Source: Methanospirillum hungatei JF-1
GTDB lineage: Archaea; Halobacteriota; Methanomicrobia; Methanomicrobiales; Methanospirillaceae
Assembly (NCBI RefSeq): GCF_000013445.1
Contig: NC_007796.1
Span: 682,001 to 746,000, forward strand
Length of the DNA: 64,000 bases
Reading direction: 5' to 3'
Shown here piece after piece: positions 25,673-34,188 of this stretch (position 1 is the first letter of the stretch; every line of letters starts with the position of its first letter). Under the pieces are notes generated by a model. The model did no database searches and was not told where the DNA came from. It saw nothing but the letters and a program-made list of their open reading frames with translations. Made by a program: the position numbers and the translations under genes.

Positions 25673-26827
25673 GTGCCAAACATATCAGATAATATGGATG
25701 GCTCATTTAAAATCGGCCGGCTATTTGGTATTCCAGTCCTGATTCATTTTACCTTTCTTCTTATTATACCGTTATTTGCCTGGGTAATCGGGTCAGATAT
25801 TGAATTCACGGTAGAAATGGTCAGAAATGTCTTTCATGTGAGTATTGATGACCGGTATATTCTATCCGGATTTATTCCCTATTTTCTTGGAGCCACCGTT
25901 GCAATTGGACTCTTTATTGGGGTGTTTATCCATGAGCTGGCCCATTCACTCATCGCTCTCCGCTCCGGGATTCGGATAGACAGTATCACTCTTCTGTTCT
26001 TTGGTGGAGTAGCAGCAATAGAAGAGCAGGAGCCTGATCCAGGAACCGAACTTGTCATGGCCCTGGCAGGACCGCTCACAAGTCTTGCTATCGGTCTTAT
26101 CTCCGGGGTTCTTGTTTACGTTGTTCATCGGTTTGTTGATTCATCAGCAGAGGCCGGAGTTCTTATCTATATATTCGGGTATCTTGCGATTCTGAACATC
26201 CTGCTCTTTGCGTTTAATCTCCTCCCTGCCTTTCCCATGGATGGCGGAAGGGTTCTCCGTGCCTATCTTGCAACCCGGATGCCCCTTCATAAGGCCACCT
26301 CCATAGCATCATCGGTCGGGAAGGGATTTGCAGTATTATTCGGTCTAGTCGGATTGATCCTCTTCTCCCCCATCCTCATCCTAATTGCTTTCTTCATATA
26401 TATCGGGGCCGGACAGGAATCAATGGTGACCAGATACAACTTCCTTTTAAAGGATGTTACGGTCGGGCAGATCATGTCTCGTCCGGTTGTGGAAGTACCG
26501 CCGCGGATGCCGCTATCTGAAGTACTGTCCTTGATGTACCAGACAAAGCATCTGGGATTTCCGGTCACAGAGCTCGGCCATCTGGTTGGCATCATCACCC
26601 TGACTGATCTTGCACGGACACCGGTGCTTGACCGGGATGCCATGCAGGTTCGTGATGTTATGTCCAGGGATGTAGTTGTCCTCCCGCCTCATGCACCGGT
26701 TATGGACGCTCTCCGGATCATGACCCGGCAGGATATCGGGAGGATTCCTGTTATGGCAGAAGAGAAGATTATCGGGATTGTTACAAAGTCAGATATCTTT
26801 ACGGTAATTGAGCTGCGGGAAGTGTAA
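25673..26827 (+). CDS. site-2 protease-like M50 metalloprotease with two CBS domains
   Basis: Intramembrane metalloprotease, 384 residues. HELAH (H87-E88, H91) is the catalytic zinc motif in a transmembrane helix, and a second zinc ligand is in the NLLPAFPMDGGRVL box near residues 182-195. Hydrophobic segments surround both. Two CBS domains follow (about 265-318 and 325-380: MSRPVVEVP, LGHLVGIITLTDLA, MSRDVVVLPPHAPVMDALRIM, IIGIVTKSDI), which usually bind adenine nucleotides and regulate activity. GTG at 25,673 or ATG at 25,694 starts; I keep the longer frame. Its 3' end overlaps the convergent radical SAM gene by 29 bases. Confidence 0.93.
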   Translation: MPNISDNMDGSFKIGRLFGIPVLIHFTFLLIIPLFAWVIGSDIEFTVEMVRNVFHVSIDDRYILSGFIPYFLGATVAIGLFIGVFIHELAHSLIALRSGIRIDSITLLFFGGVAAIEEQEPDPGTELVMALAGPLTSLAIGLISGVLVYVVHRFVDSSAEAGVLIYIFGYLAILNILLFAFNLLPAFPMDGGRVLRAYLATRMPLHKATSIASSVGKGFAVLFGLVGLILFSPILILIAFFIYIGAGQESMVTRYNFLLKDVTVGQIMSRPVVEVPPRMPLSEVLSLMYQTKHLGFPVTELGHLVGIITLTDLARTPVLDRDAMQVRDVMSRDVVVLPPHAPVMDALRIMTRQDIGRIPVMAEEKIIGIVTKSDIFTVIELREV

Positions 26828-28466
26828 GATCCAGAATACCATCCGGCAGAGAAGTACCGGTGAATTTTGCAAACTCCTTCTCTGATCTGAACGGTCGTTT
26901 TGCAATCACCTGAACTATTCCTTTTTTCGAGAGGCCCGGGATCCATCTGAGTGCTTTGTGGGGAAGCGTGTTGATTGGAACCGGACAGGGAAGAGCCGTC
27001 AGGGAACGCATGCCATGGTCAACGACTACCACATCAAGAACTGCTCGGACTGGCAGGGGAAGAGGAATGCCAACAAGGATTGGGTATGATCCCATCTGCC
27101 TTCCAAAAGAGATATCTCCCTCTTCTTCAATGATAACCGACCTGAGGATGGTGAATGGAGGGAAGACCTTTCGAAGCATGGGAAGATCAAAATTCTTCCG
27201 TGTCCAATCTTTAAATGAATGAAAAGCCTTGTCCGGAACTGGAAGAGCATTATGCTTACTTGCTTTTGTCCCCTCACATGGCATGAGCTGACGGATGTTC
27301 ACTCTCCGGATAAGATATCCCTTCTGCAACACGTTTTCAAGAAATTCCCTGTTCAGTGTATAGGTATTCAGGCTTTCTCCCGCAAGACCTGCAATAAAGT
27401 TCAGGCCAGGTAAGAGTTCAGGAATTCCATCTCTTCTCAAACTCCCCACCTCATGCACAATCCGGATAGCTTCCATCACCATATCAGGAGTCGCCTTGAG
27501 ATTGTTCTCCTCGATGACAACCGGATCTGCAGTCTCCATGCCAAATGCTGCAATGTCTCCCGGGGTATGATGTCTGATGATCGCAGACAGGCTTTCACCT
27601 GCTTCTTCCGGGTGTCGTGCTATTGTGCCCGGATTGACGTTGTCGATGTGAAGGGTTTTCAGGGAAGGAGCAGACGTTCTGACTGATGAAAAAAGTTCTT
27701 CTATCAGGTCTGGTTTTGGGACCGGAAATTCTCCTTTTCCTGCCTGCCAGGTCAGGATATCCGGTTGCCGGCCTATTCTGAAATGAGCTGCCCCGGCCTG
27801 TGCAAGGGCAGAAACCTCGTTTTTTATTCCCTGAAGAGATCGATACTGTGGTTTTCCATAGAGTGGTTCAGTGCAAAAGCTGCATCCACCGGTAACTTCC
27901 CTGCTGCATCCCCGTGCGGTCTCAATCTCACACATCACATAGGGATAATTTGGATGCTGGCAGATAATGCTGGCACCTAGTTCTGACCAGGGATCTTCTT
28001 TCTCATATGAGAAGAGAGCAGACGGGATATTCCCTGAAAACCATTTGTCAAGTGCACCGGCCGGCGAACCATGCAGAAGAGTATCAACATGGAAATCTCC
28101 CTTCCTGAGTGCAGCCTGACCTCCGGCTGATCCTGCTCCGAAGAGAATGGGACCGCCAAGAAAGGTATGCGGGTTAGAAAGGGCTGATCCAATCTGCTCT
28201 ATCTCCTGCCAGGTCGCCGGTGTGCCCCCGAGATATTTCCCCGGAACGGTCATCCCGGCGATCATGACGACATACGATGCAGTATTTGCCGCACAAAGCA
28301 GGCCGGGGTCAGATCTGATCTGATCAATGGTATGATAGGTGACCGGGAATCCATGAGAGAAAAATACCCCTGCGATGGTTCGTATATAGGGGGAGATGTA
28401 AGGAGGAACGCCAAGGCATGCCGGTTCGTCGACATACCCGTCTATTATCCATGCCTCAGAGCTCAT
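26799..28466 (-). CDS. radical SAM protein with atypical Cys spacing and HhH tail
   Basis: Radical S-adenosylmethionine enzyme of an archaeal uncharacterised group (COG1031-like), about 555 residues. The cluster-binding cysteines are C-x7-C-x2-C (ARGCSREVTGGCSFC, around residues 189-200 counted from a GTG at 28,472), longer than the usual C-x3-C-x2-C. Downstream lie HIDNVNPG and MLRGLNFIAG-like stretches of the TIM barrel, and near the C-terminus LRWIPGLSKKGIVQVIAKR looks like a helix-hairpin-helix. Start is ATG at 28,466 or GTG at 28,472. It overlaps mptE upstream and is the last gene of that operon. The reaction is not known. Confidence 0.88.
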   Translation of the reverse strand: MSSEAWIIDGYVDEPACLGVPPYISPYIRTIAGVFFSHGFPVTYHTIDQIRSDPGLLCAANTASYVVMIAGMTVPGKYLGGTPATWQEIEQIGSALSNPHTFLGGPILFGAGSAGGQAALRKGDFHVDTLLHGSPAGALDKWFSGNIPSALFSYEKEDPWSELGASIICQHPNYPYVMCEIETARGCSREVTGGCSFCTEPLYGKPQYRSLQGIKNEVSALAQAGAAHFRIGRQPDILTWQAGKGEFPVPKPDLIEELFSSVRTSAPSLKTLHIDNVNPGTIARHPEEAGESLSAIIRHHTPGDIAAFGMETADPVVIEENNLKATPDMVMEAIRIVHEVGSLRRDGIPELLPGLNFIAGLAGESLNTYTLNREFLENVLQKGYLIRRVNIRQLMPCEGTKASKHNALPVPDKAFHSFKDWTRKNFDLPMLRKVFPPFTILRSVIIEEEGDISFGRQMGSYPILVGIPLPLPVRAVLDVVVVDHGMRSLTALPCPVPINTLPHKALRWIPGLSKKGIVQVIAKRPFRSEKEFAKFTGTSLPDGILDLTLPAAQLP

Positions 28467-29085
28467 GTCCACAGAGGGAGAGGAGTTTTCTTGCCCATTG
28501 GAGTTTTCCTTTCTTCATAGGAGTGACCACCGGATCATCTAGATCAAATCCGATAAGGGTTACGTCTGATGCCTGCATCTCATGAGCAAGGTATACGGCC
28601 CGATCACCATCGGTAAATCCACCAAAGTTGTAGACATGGCCAAAGGGTTTTCCCTGGGTGGTCAAAACCAGCGGTCCTTTCATCCGGGGAACCCATGTCC
28701 GAAGACGGGGAATATTATCTCCATGGGCATGGACTACCAGAATAGTCCCTTTCCTGTTCAAGGTAACTGCCTCATCCTCAATCCCGTCAAGGTCGGTGAC
28801 GATGACATCAGGTGTAATTCCATGTCGTATCAGAACGCCGGAGGCTGCATCTGCAGCGATGATTACTCCGGTAATTGCTTCCAGCTCCTGTGAAAGAGTT
28901 GGTGCATTCCCGCAGATTGTAACCGGTTTTCCTGCAATACAGGATTTTAAAAGATCTGTTGCATCCTGTATTGTCAGATCTGCAAGAATATGTGCAGCCC
29001 GGTCATCTTCTGCAGGGTCAAAAGAGAAGTACTCGCAAATCTCCTGGTACACCGGTTCCCAGTCTTCATACTTCACTCTCCTCAT
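28456..29085 (-). CDS. mptE: 6-hydroxymethyl-7,8-dihydropterin pyrophosphokinase
   Basis: Archaeal MptE-type enzyme that makes the pyrophosphoryl ester of hydroxymethyl-dihydropterin for tetrahydromethanopterin biosynthesis, 209 residues of the DUF115 fold. Family motifs: ICGNAPTLSQEL, IAADAASGVLIRHGITPDVIVTDLDG (first metal/ATP-binding box), LVVHAHGDN, FGGFTDGDRAVYLA and a final LIGFDLDDP. It overlaps the DHH gene upstream by 20 bases and the radical SAM gene downstream by 11 or more bases. The operon position between an RCK-DHH fusion and a radical SAM protein is unusual for methanopterin genes. Confidence 0.9.
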   Translation of the reverse strand: MRRVKYEDWEPVYQEICEYFSFDPAEDDRAAHILADLTIQDATDLLKSCIAGKPVTICGNAPTLSQELEAITGVIIAADAASGVLIRHGITPDVIVTDLDGIEDEAVTLNRKGTILVVHAHGDNIPRLRTWVPRMKGPLVLTTQGKPFGHVYNFGGFTDGDRAVYLAHEMQASDVTLIGFDLDDPVVTPMKKGKLQWARKLLSLCGHEL

Positions 29086-30529
29086 CCTCCAGAAGACCGA
29101 CGAGGCGGTAAAAGTTCTGTAAAACGGGATCTATTACCAGGTGTAAAAGTTCTTCCTTTTCCCTGACATGAGCAAAGACATGGAGTGGAATACTTGCAGC
29201 AGCCATGGTGGCATGACCTCCCGCATCACCGACTTCTGAGAACGCTTCGCTCATGACATTGCCTAGGTTCAGTCTGAGATCCCGGTTCCGGCCTGACATG
29301 ATGATCGCTTCATCAGTAATTCCATAGACGAGCGCGGTACTGATTCCTTCCAGGTTGATGAGGAGATCCGCGGCCTGGGGAAGAGCATCACGGTTTCTGA
29401 CATACCCGACATTTGAAAACAGGTACCCGTTCCTTGTTTTTCTGTTCCGGATTGCTGCCCCGATAATATCCATGGTCTCATGGGAGTACTGAGGGGACAT
29501 GATCTTTTCCAGAAGATCAGCGTCACTGAACTCCAGGAGGAAGGCTGCATATTCAAGATCACTGGGTGAGACATTTCGTCTAAACTGTTTTGTGTCAGCC
29601 CTGATGCCGTAGAGGAGTGCCGTTGCAACCTTTTCGTCTGGTTCAATATTGAGTTCCTTGATATATTCGGTCAGAATGGTCGCACAGGCACCCACATTCT
29701 GCCTGATATCGATAAAATGGACCTTTTCAATGTGAGAGATATCTTCCTGGTGATGGTCAATGATGATATCAACCGGCATGGAGTGAATAAGACCATTATT
29801 TGCTCCAGGTCCCTTGCTATCCACTAGAGCGATATGGGTGCATTCATTAAGTGTCTCTGGTTTTAATTTCTCCATCCTGATATCAAGCAGATTTACCAGT
29901 GTCCGGTTCTCCTGGTGGCCGATGATCCCATCATAGATGATTCTGGTTTCCAGATTCTGGTTTGCCCGTTTTGCGATCGCTGCAAGAGCCATGGCACTGG
30001 CGATCGCATCAGGATCAGGGTTGGTATGCGTCACAATACCAAAGATGCCAGACCAGGATGCAAGCAGGTTATAGAGATCACGGGAGAGGTGGTGCTTTTC
30101 AAGACGGTGTAAGTGTTCTATAGCGGCCCGTGCAACTACATGCTGGGGGTAGAGAACGAGGTCCGCGCCCTCCTGCATCAGGAGTTTTTCATTGATTGGA
30201 TCCTGCGCACGGGCGACGATATGAACCCGTGGATATTTTTTTCTGACTGTTTTCAGACCGGTAATATTTGCTTCATGATTATCGCTGACCACAAAGGCGA
30301 TATCAAAATGATCTATTCCCTGCAGCATGTCAGGATCGGTAAGATCGCGAAGAAAAGCTTCAATCTTCTGCTCCCGAAGTTCCTGAACACGTTCAGGATT
30401 GCTATCCATACAGAGCAGTCTGCCACCTTCCTTTTTCAGTTCTTCAAGGATCAGGTATCCAACACTCCCACACCCACAAATGAGATAGGTTCTGATCCCC
30501 GGTGACGCTGCCGGGCTGAATCCAGGCAT
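29066..30529 (-). CDS. RCK/TrkA-N domain fused to DHH/DHHA1 phosphoesterase
   Basis: 487-residue fusion. Residues about 13-130 form a Rossmann fold of the TrkA-N (RCK) type with the nucleotide loop ICGCGSVGYLI and D at the end of strand 2. Residues about 165-330 are a DHH phosphoesterase: THTNPDPDAIASAM, ALVDSKG, IIDHHQED, and DTKQF follow. DHHA1 (about 365-480) ends with the GGHATMAAASIP substrate loop. DHH/DHHA1 proteins hydrolyse nucleic acid ends or cyclic dinucleotides; the RCK link to nucleotide sensing makes a c-di-AMP or nanoRNA role possible. Heads the mptE/radical SAM operon. Similar fusions are known in archaea and their function is not settled. Confidence 0.88.
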   Translation of the reverse strand: MPGFSPAASPGIRTYLICGCGSVGYLILEELKKEGGRLLCMDSNPERVQELREQKIEAFLRDLTDPDMLQGIDHFDIAFVVSDNHEANITGLKTVRKKYPRVHIVARAQDPINEKLLMQEGADLVLYPQHVVARAAIEHLHRLEKHHLSRDLYNLLASWSGIFGIVTHTNPDPDAIASAMALAAIAKRANQNLETRIIYDGIIGHQENRTLVNLLDIRMEKLKPETLNECTHIALVDSKGPGANNGLIHSMPVDIIIDHHQEDISHIEKVHFIDIRQNVGACATILTEYIKELNIEPDEKVATALLYGIRADTKQFRRNVSPSDLEYAAFLLEFSDADLLEKIMSPQYSHETMDIIGAAIRNRKTRNGYLFSNVGYVRNRDALPQAADLLINLEGISTALVYGITDEAIIMSGRNRDLRLNLGNVMSEAFSEVGDAGGHATMAAASIPLHVFAHVREKEELLHLVIDPVLQNFYRLVGLLEDEESEV

Positions 30530-30576
30530 ATTCAGGTATAGGTTGGATTATAGAGGTATAAAGGGGCGTAAGAAAA

Positions 30577-30585
30577 CTATATAAG
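30577..30585 (+). promoter_or_regulatory. TATA box of tRNA-Lys
   Basis: CTATATAAG lies about 30-38 bases before the mature 5' end of tRNA-Lys at 30,615, the spacing expected for an archaeal TATA element preceding a tRNA with a short leader. Confidence 0.65.
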
Positions 30586-30614
30586 TGGGCTAAACTAACA
30601 TGTTATGGCACAAC

Positions 30615-30687
30615 GGGTCTGTAGCTTAGTCGGTAGAGCGGCGGACTCTTAATCCGCAGGCCAGGGGTTCGAGTCCCTTCAGGCCCG
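30615..30687 (+). tRNA. tRNA-Lys (anticodon CUU)
   Basis: 73-base tRNA folds fully: acceptor GGGTCTG pairs with CAGGCCC, with discriminator G at 30,687; D arm around TAGCTTAGTCGGTAGAGC; anticodon stem GCGGA/TCCGC with loop CTCTTAA (anticodon CTT, Lys AAG); T arm AGGGG-TTCGAGT-CCCTT. No CCA is encoded. A T-run (TTCTTTTTTG) about 10 bases downstream is a likely terminator. Confidence 0.97.
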
Positions 30688-30753
30688 CTCGTTGTTTCTT
30701 TTTTGCAATGGTCTCAATCGATTATTTAACGTTCTCATTCATAAAATTCTCTG

Positions 30754-30945
30754 ATGACTGGTGAAGAACCAGAATACGTGGAAGTAACCTGCCAGCACTG
30801 TGAAGGAGCCGGATGTTGTTTTTGTAACACAAAGGGAATGGTTACGGTGAAATGGCCTGAAAAGATGTGTCGCCATTGTAACGGAGTCGGATGCATATAC
30901 TGCGGATATACTGGCTGGGGTGGTCTGAAAGGGAAATATGATTAA
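30754..30945 (+). CDS. Cys-rich microprotein with duplicated CxxC-x-GxGC zinc motif
   Basis: 63-residue protein with two near-repeated units: CQHCEGAGCCFCNTKG (residues 13-28) and CRHCNGVGCIYCGYTGWGG (39-57). Nine cysteines, mostly in CxxC pairs spaced like the zinc fingers of DnaJ, suggest two zinc sites. Free-standing, with promoter space (about 65 bases) after tRNA-Lys and 54 bases before the HEAT-repeat gene, with which it may be transcribed. Function unknown; DnaJ zinc-finger resemblance suggests protein or redox binding. Confidence 0.82.
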   Translation: MTGEEPEYVEVTCQHCEGAGCCFCNTKGMVTVKWPEKMCRHCNGVGCIYCGYTGWGGLKGKYD

Positions 30946-30999
30946 TTTTAGTGTGGATTATTGATCATTCTCTTGGGTGACTGTTGATATTGGGGGGAT

Positions 31000-33900
31000 A
31001 TGAAGTCTATTTTCAGACCGAATCCGGAACGGATGAGACTTAAAGGGAATTTAAAAGGCCTTCTCCGGTTACTGGACGGGAAAAATGATACTGCATTACG
31101 GATAGAAGCAATATTAGCGCTCGGCCGGATGAAAACTCCGGTTGCAGTTGAAGAACTTATCAGACTTTTTCAGGACCCTGAGTATGGGATCAGGAATGCT
31201 GCATCTCATGCGCTTGTTCAAATTGGATCTGATGCTATAAACCCGCTGATTCGGGCTTTGTCTGTATCTGATGAAGAGACCGCGAGGATGATTCATACCA
31301 CTCTTACCGCGATGGGTGATGATGCAGCCAGGGAAATAGTAAAGAATATCACCACACTTCAGGGTATTGGATATGAACGAGCAGGATATATCCTGAATTC
31401 AATGGGTACTCGGATTATTCCGGTTCTTATAGATGCCTACGGGACAGAGGATCAGACGACGACCAGGTTCATCGAGGGTCTGTTTGAGTCATTTGGCAGA
31501 TCAGCAATCCAGCCGTTAATCAAGGGGCTGAATCATGACCATGAAGAAGTCAGAGCACGTATCTCTGCTTATCTTATTATTCTGGGTGACCAGGTAGTTG
31601 GAGATCTCCTCTCATCATGCGGTCAGGATGAGGAATGGCTGCGAGAACTGAAATTTTACATCATCAGTGAGATAGGAAAGCCGGCACTCGACCCCCTTTA
31701 TCAGGCACTCAAAGATCCAAATCCGGTCACTTCTTCAATGGCACAAAAGGCATTCCTTGAGTTTGGAGAATCGGCAATTATGCCTCTGATATCCGGTCTG
31801 TATGATCAGGACCCTGAAGTCCGGAAGGTATCAGAAAATGCCCTGACCAGGATAGGAGAGCCTGTCATCCCTCACCTGCTTGAGGAGATGTCTGTACGCC
31901 GTGATACTGATCGCGAACCGATTATCTCTGTCATTCAGCATATCGGTGAACCTGCTATCCCTTACCTTATCGGGAATCTGATTCATTCGAAGGGTGATCG
32001 TTCAAAACAGATGGTTCAGATTCTGTCACGAATGGGAGCTGTCACCATTCCCTATCTTATCAATTCTGTCAGGGAGCAATCAGATACGTCCGGAATAAAA
32101 GAGGCAATTCTCTCGATGGGGCGTATTGCATTCCCCTTTTTGGAAGAGGCATCTGAGCGTGAGCGGGGAAAAACTTCTGTATTCGCTATTGATCTTCTCA
32201 GACAGATTGATCCGGTCAGATCCATTGAGCCGATGATTAGTGCTCTGTATCATACTGACCGGGAGGTACGGGAGACTGCTCTTGATAACCTGGTTGCTTC
32301 AGGTGAGATTGCGATCCCCCGTCTGATTCAGGTTCTTGGTTCTGGCGATGAAGAGGCGGTCGATCTGGCAAAGATTGCTCTCATGAAGAATGGAGAACTG
32401 GCAATCCCCCATCTTGTAGATTCGTTGTCAGATCCCATGGGTGCCAATCATGCTCTTATCCTGGAGATTCTCCGTGAGAACGAGACTGCTGCTCTTCCGT
32501 ACCTTATCCCGTTCATGGCACCGGGAAAGGACGGTTATGATGAGGCGATGACACTTATTCGTGAGATTGGTGCAGATGCAACCGCTCCTCTTCTGCAGGC
32601 TCTTTCAGGTTCAGGGCCCGAACTGGCCAGGGAGATCACGTCTTACCTGTCAGAGTTATTCAGTCAGGATCCCAGGAAATTTATCATGCGGCTCTTTTCC
32701 GGTCAGGTACCGGACACCGATCTGATGTACGAACTGGTGCATACCTCACCTGAGGTTGTCATTCCGGAGCTTATCGATATATTTCAGGGAGATGACGGGT
32801 CCCGGGCACTTATTGCAGGAGATCTGTTGTCCAGGTTTGGAAAGGATGCTATTCCACCGTTTATTGATGCCCTCCGGAGTGAAACTGATGATGACCGGAA
32901 GCTTGAGATAACGAGTTTCCTGATTCGAATCGGAGAAGATGCCATTCCTGATCTGGTAGCACGGCTTGGTGACGAGGATATTGCTCCTTATGCCATGGCA
33001 GCATTAAGCGCTATTGGCGAACCTGCAGTACCCGCTCTTTTGCCTTTGCTGAAAAGTCCTGACCTGATTGCACAACAATATGCGATTCATGCTCTTACCA
33101 GAATTGGTACTCCGGCTGCTTCGGCACTGATGACCCTGATGCAGGAAGATGAGAGTCTTGTGCCATTGATTAGCCGGATAATGGCCGGAATGGGAGGTTC
33201 AGCCCTGCCAGAGCTTATTCAGGAACTTGAGACGCTTCAAGGATCAGGACAGGAGGGTAGCAGCAGAGGTATTGCGGTCATGTCGCTGATAACCGAGATA
33301 GCTCTTTCAAACAGAGACGACCTCAGGCACCTCTTCTCCATACAAAATCCGATCCTCATCACGATGTTTGAGCGTATATTTATCAGTAAGGGTGAGCAGA
33401 TCCTGGCCCCTCTTCTGGATGCCGTCATGTATGAACAGGCTGTACCTGACATGGCCGCCAATATCATCACCTCCATGCGCCCACAGGCACAGACCGCCGT
33501 TACCAGGCTTTTAAAATCCATAGGTCCTGGAGACAGACGACGGATTGCCCTTTTAAAGGTGCTTGGTGTTCTGAAAGATCCGGCATCTGCCCCTCTTATG
33601 TATGAGGCATTGCAGGATCCGGATCATGAAATCAGGATGACTGCCATCAGGGAACTTGGAAAGTTTGGCAGGGAAGCTCTGGGACCACTGACCGATGCGA
33701 TGCATGACCCGGACCCTCATGTTCGTGCAGCAGCGGTTGAATCATTGGGTGATATCGGACTTCCTGTCCTTGATCAGCTGATTGCAGCATTAAAAGATCC
33801 CGACGGTTCAATCCGTGCAGCAGCACTCAAAGGGATATCCAAGATCGGGGAACCAGGTCAGTTTATGCTGGTTCAGACACTTGATGACAAAGACAGAAAA

Positions 33901-34125
33901 GTCAGAAATGCGGTGGCAAGGTTATTGGAAGAGAGCGGGTGGAAACCCAAGTATACGACTGATCGGCTGAGTTACCTCTTTGCCAAAGAGAAATTTGATG
34001 ATCTCATCCGTATCGGACCTCCAAGTGTTGATACCCTTGCCAAGGGGCTTCATGATGATGACCCTGAAATCAGGGAACGATCCCGGGATGCACTCGCTGT
34101 CATAAGGGATTCTATTCAAACATAA
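31000..34125 (+). CDS. HEAT/PBS-lyase-like repeat protein, 1,041 residues
   Basis: Long solenoid protein made almost entirely of HEAT-like repeats of about 30 residues with recurring phrases of the type IG-x-PAIP-x-LI-x-x-L, AI-x-PLI-x-AL and DEDIxxYA, and a more regular run of EIR-x-AA-x-x-LG-x-IG units near the C-terminus (residues about 840-985). No signal peptide or membrane helix, so cytoplasmic. HEAT proteins act as scaffolds; a subset in archaea and cyanobacteria bind cofactors, but no partner is evident. An ATG at 31,000 follows a GGGGGGAT ribosome site. Upstream lies the Cys-rich microprotein; downstream is pyrB, probably a separate unit. Confidence 0.9.
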   Translation: MKSIFRPNPERMRLKGNLKGLLRLLDGKNDTALRIEAILALGRMKTPVAVEELIRLFQDPEYGIRNAASHALVQIGSDAINPLIRALSVSDEETARMIHTTLTAMGDDAAREIVKNITTLQGIGYERAGYILNSMGTRIIPVLIDAYGTEDQTTTRFIEGLFESFGRSAIQPLIKGLNHDHEEVRARISAYLIILGDQVVGDLLSSCGQDEEWLRELKFYIISEIGKPALDPLYQALKDPNPVTSSMAQKAFLEFGESAIMPLISGLYDQDPEVRKVSENALTRIGEPVIPHLLEEMSVRRDTDREPIISVIQHIGEPAIPYLIGNLIHSKGDRSKQMVQILSRMGAVTIPYLINSVREQSDTSGIKEAILSMGRIAFPFLEEASERERGKTSVFAIDLLRQIDPVRSIEPMISALYHTDREVRETALDNLVASGEIAIPRLIQVLGSGDEEAVDLAKIALMKNGELAIPHLVDSLSDPMGANHALILEILRENETAALPYLIPFMAPGKDGYDEAMTLIREIGADATAPLLQALSGSGPELAREITSYLSELFSQDPRKFIMRLFSGQVPDTDLMYELVHTSPEVVIPELIDIFQGDDGSRALIAGDLLSRFGKDAIPPFIDALRSETDDDRKLEITSFLIRIGEDAIPDLVARLGDEDIAPYAMAALSAIGEPAVPALLPLLKSPDLIAQQYAIHALTRIGTPAASALMTLMQEDESLVPLISRIMAGMGGSALPELIQELETLQGSGQEGSSRGIAVMSLITEIALSNRDDLRHLFSIQNPILITMFERIFISKGEQILAPLLDAVMYEQAVPDMAANIITSMRPQAQTAVTRLLKSIGPGDRRRIALLKVLGVLKDPASAPLMYEALQDPDHEIRMTAIRELGKFGREALGPLTDAMHDPDPHVRAAAVESLGDIGLPVLDQLIAALKDPDGSIRAAALKGISKIGEPGQFMLVQTLDDKDRKVRNAVARLLEESGWKPKYTTDRLSYLFAKEKFDDLIRIGPPSVDTLAKGLHDDDPEIRERSRDALAVIRDSIQT

Positions 34126-34188
34126 TAACAAAACATACTAGCAGAATGGAAATCCACTAGTAGGTACCGGAGGAGAACGCATACGTCC

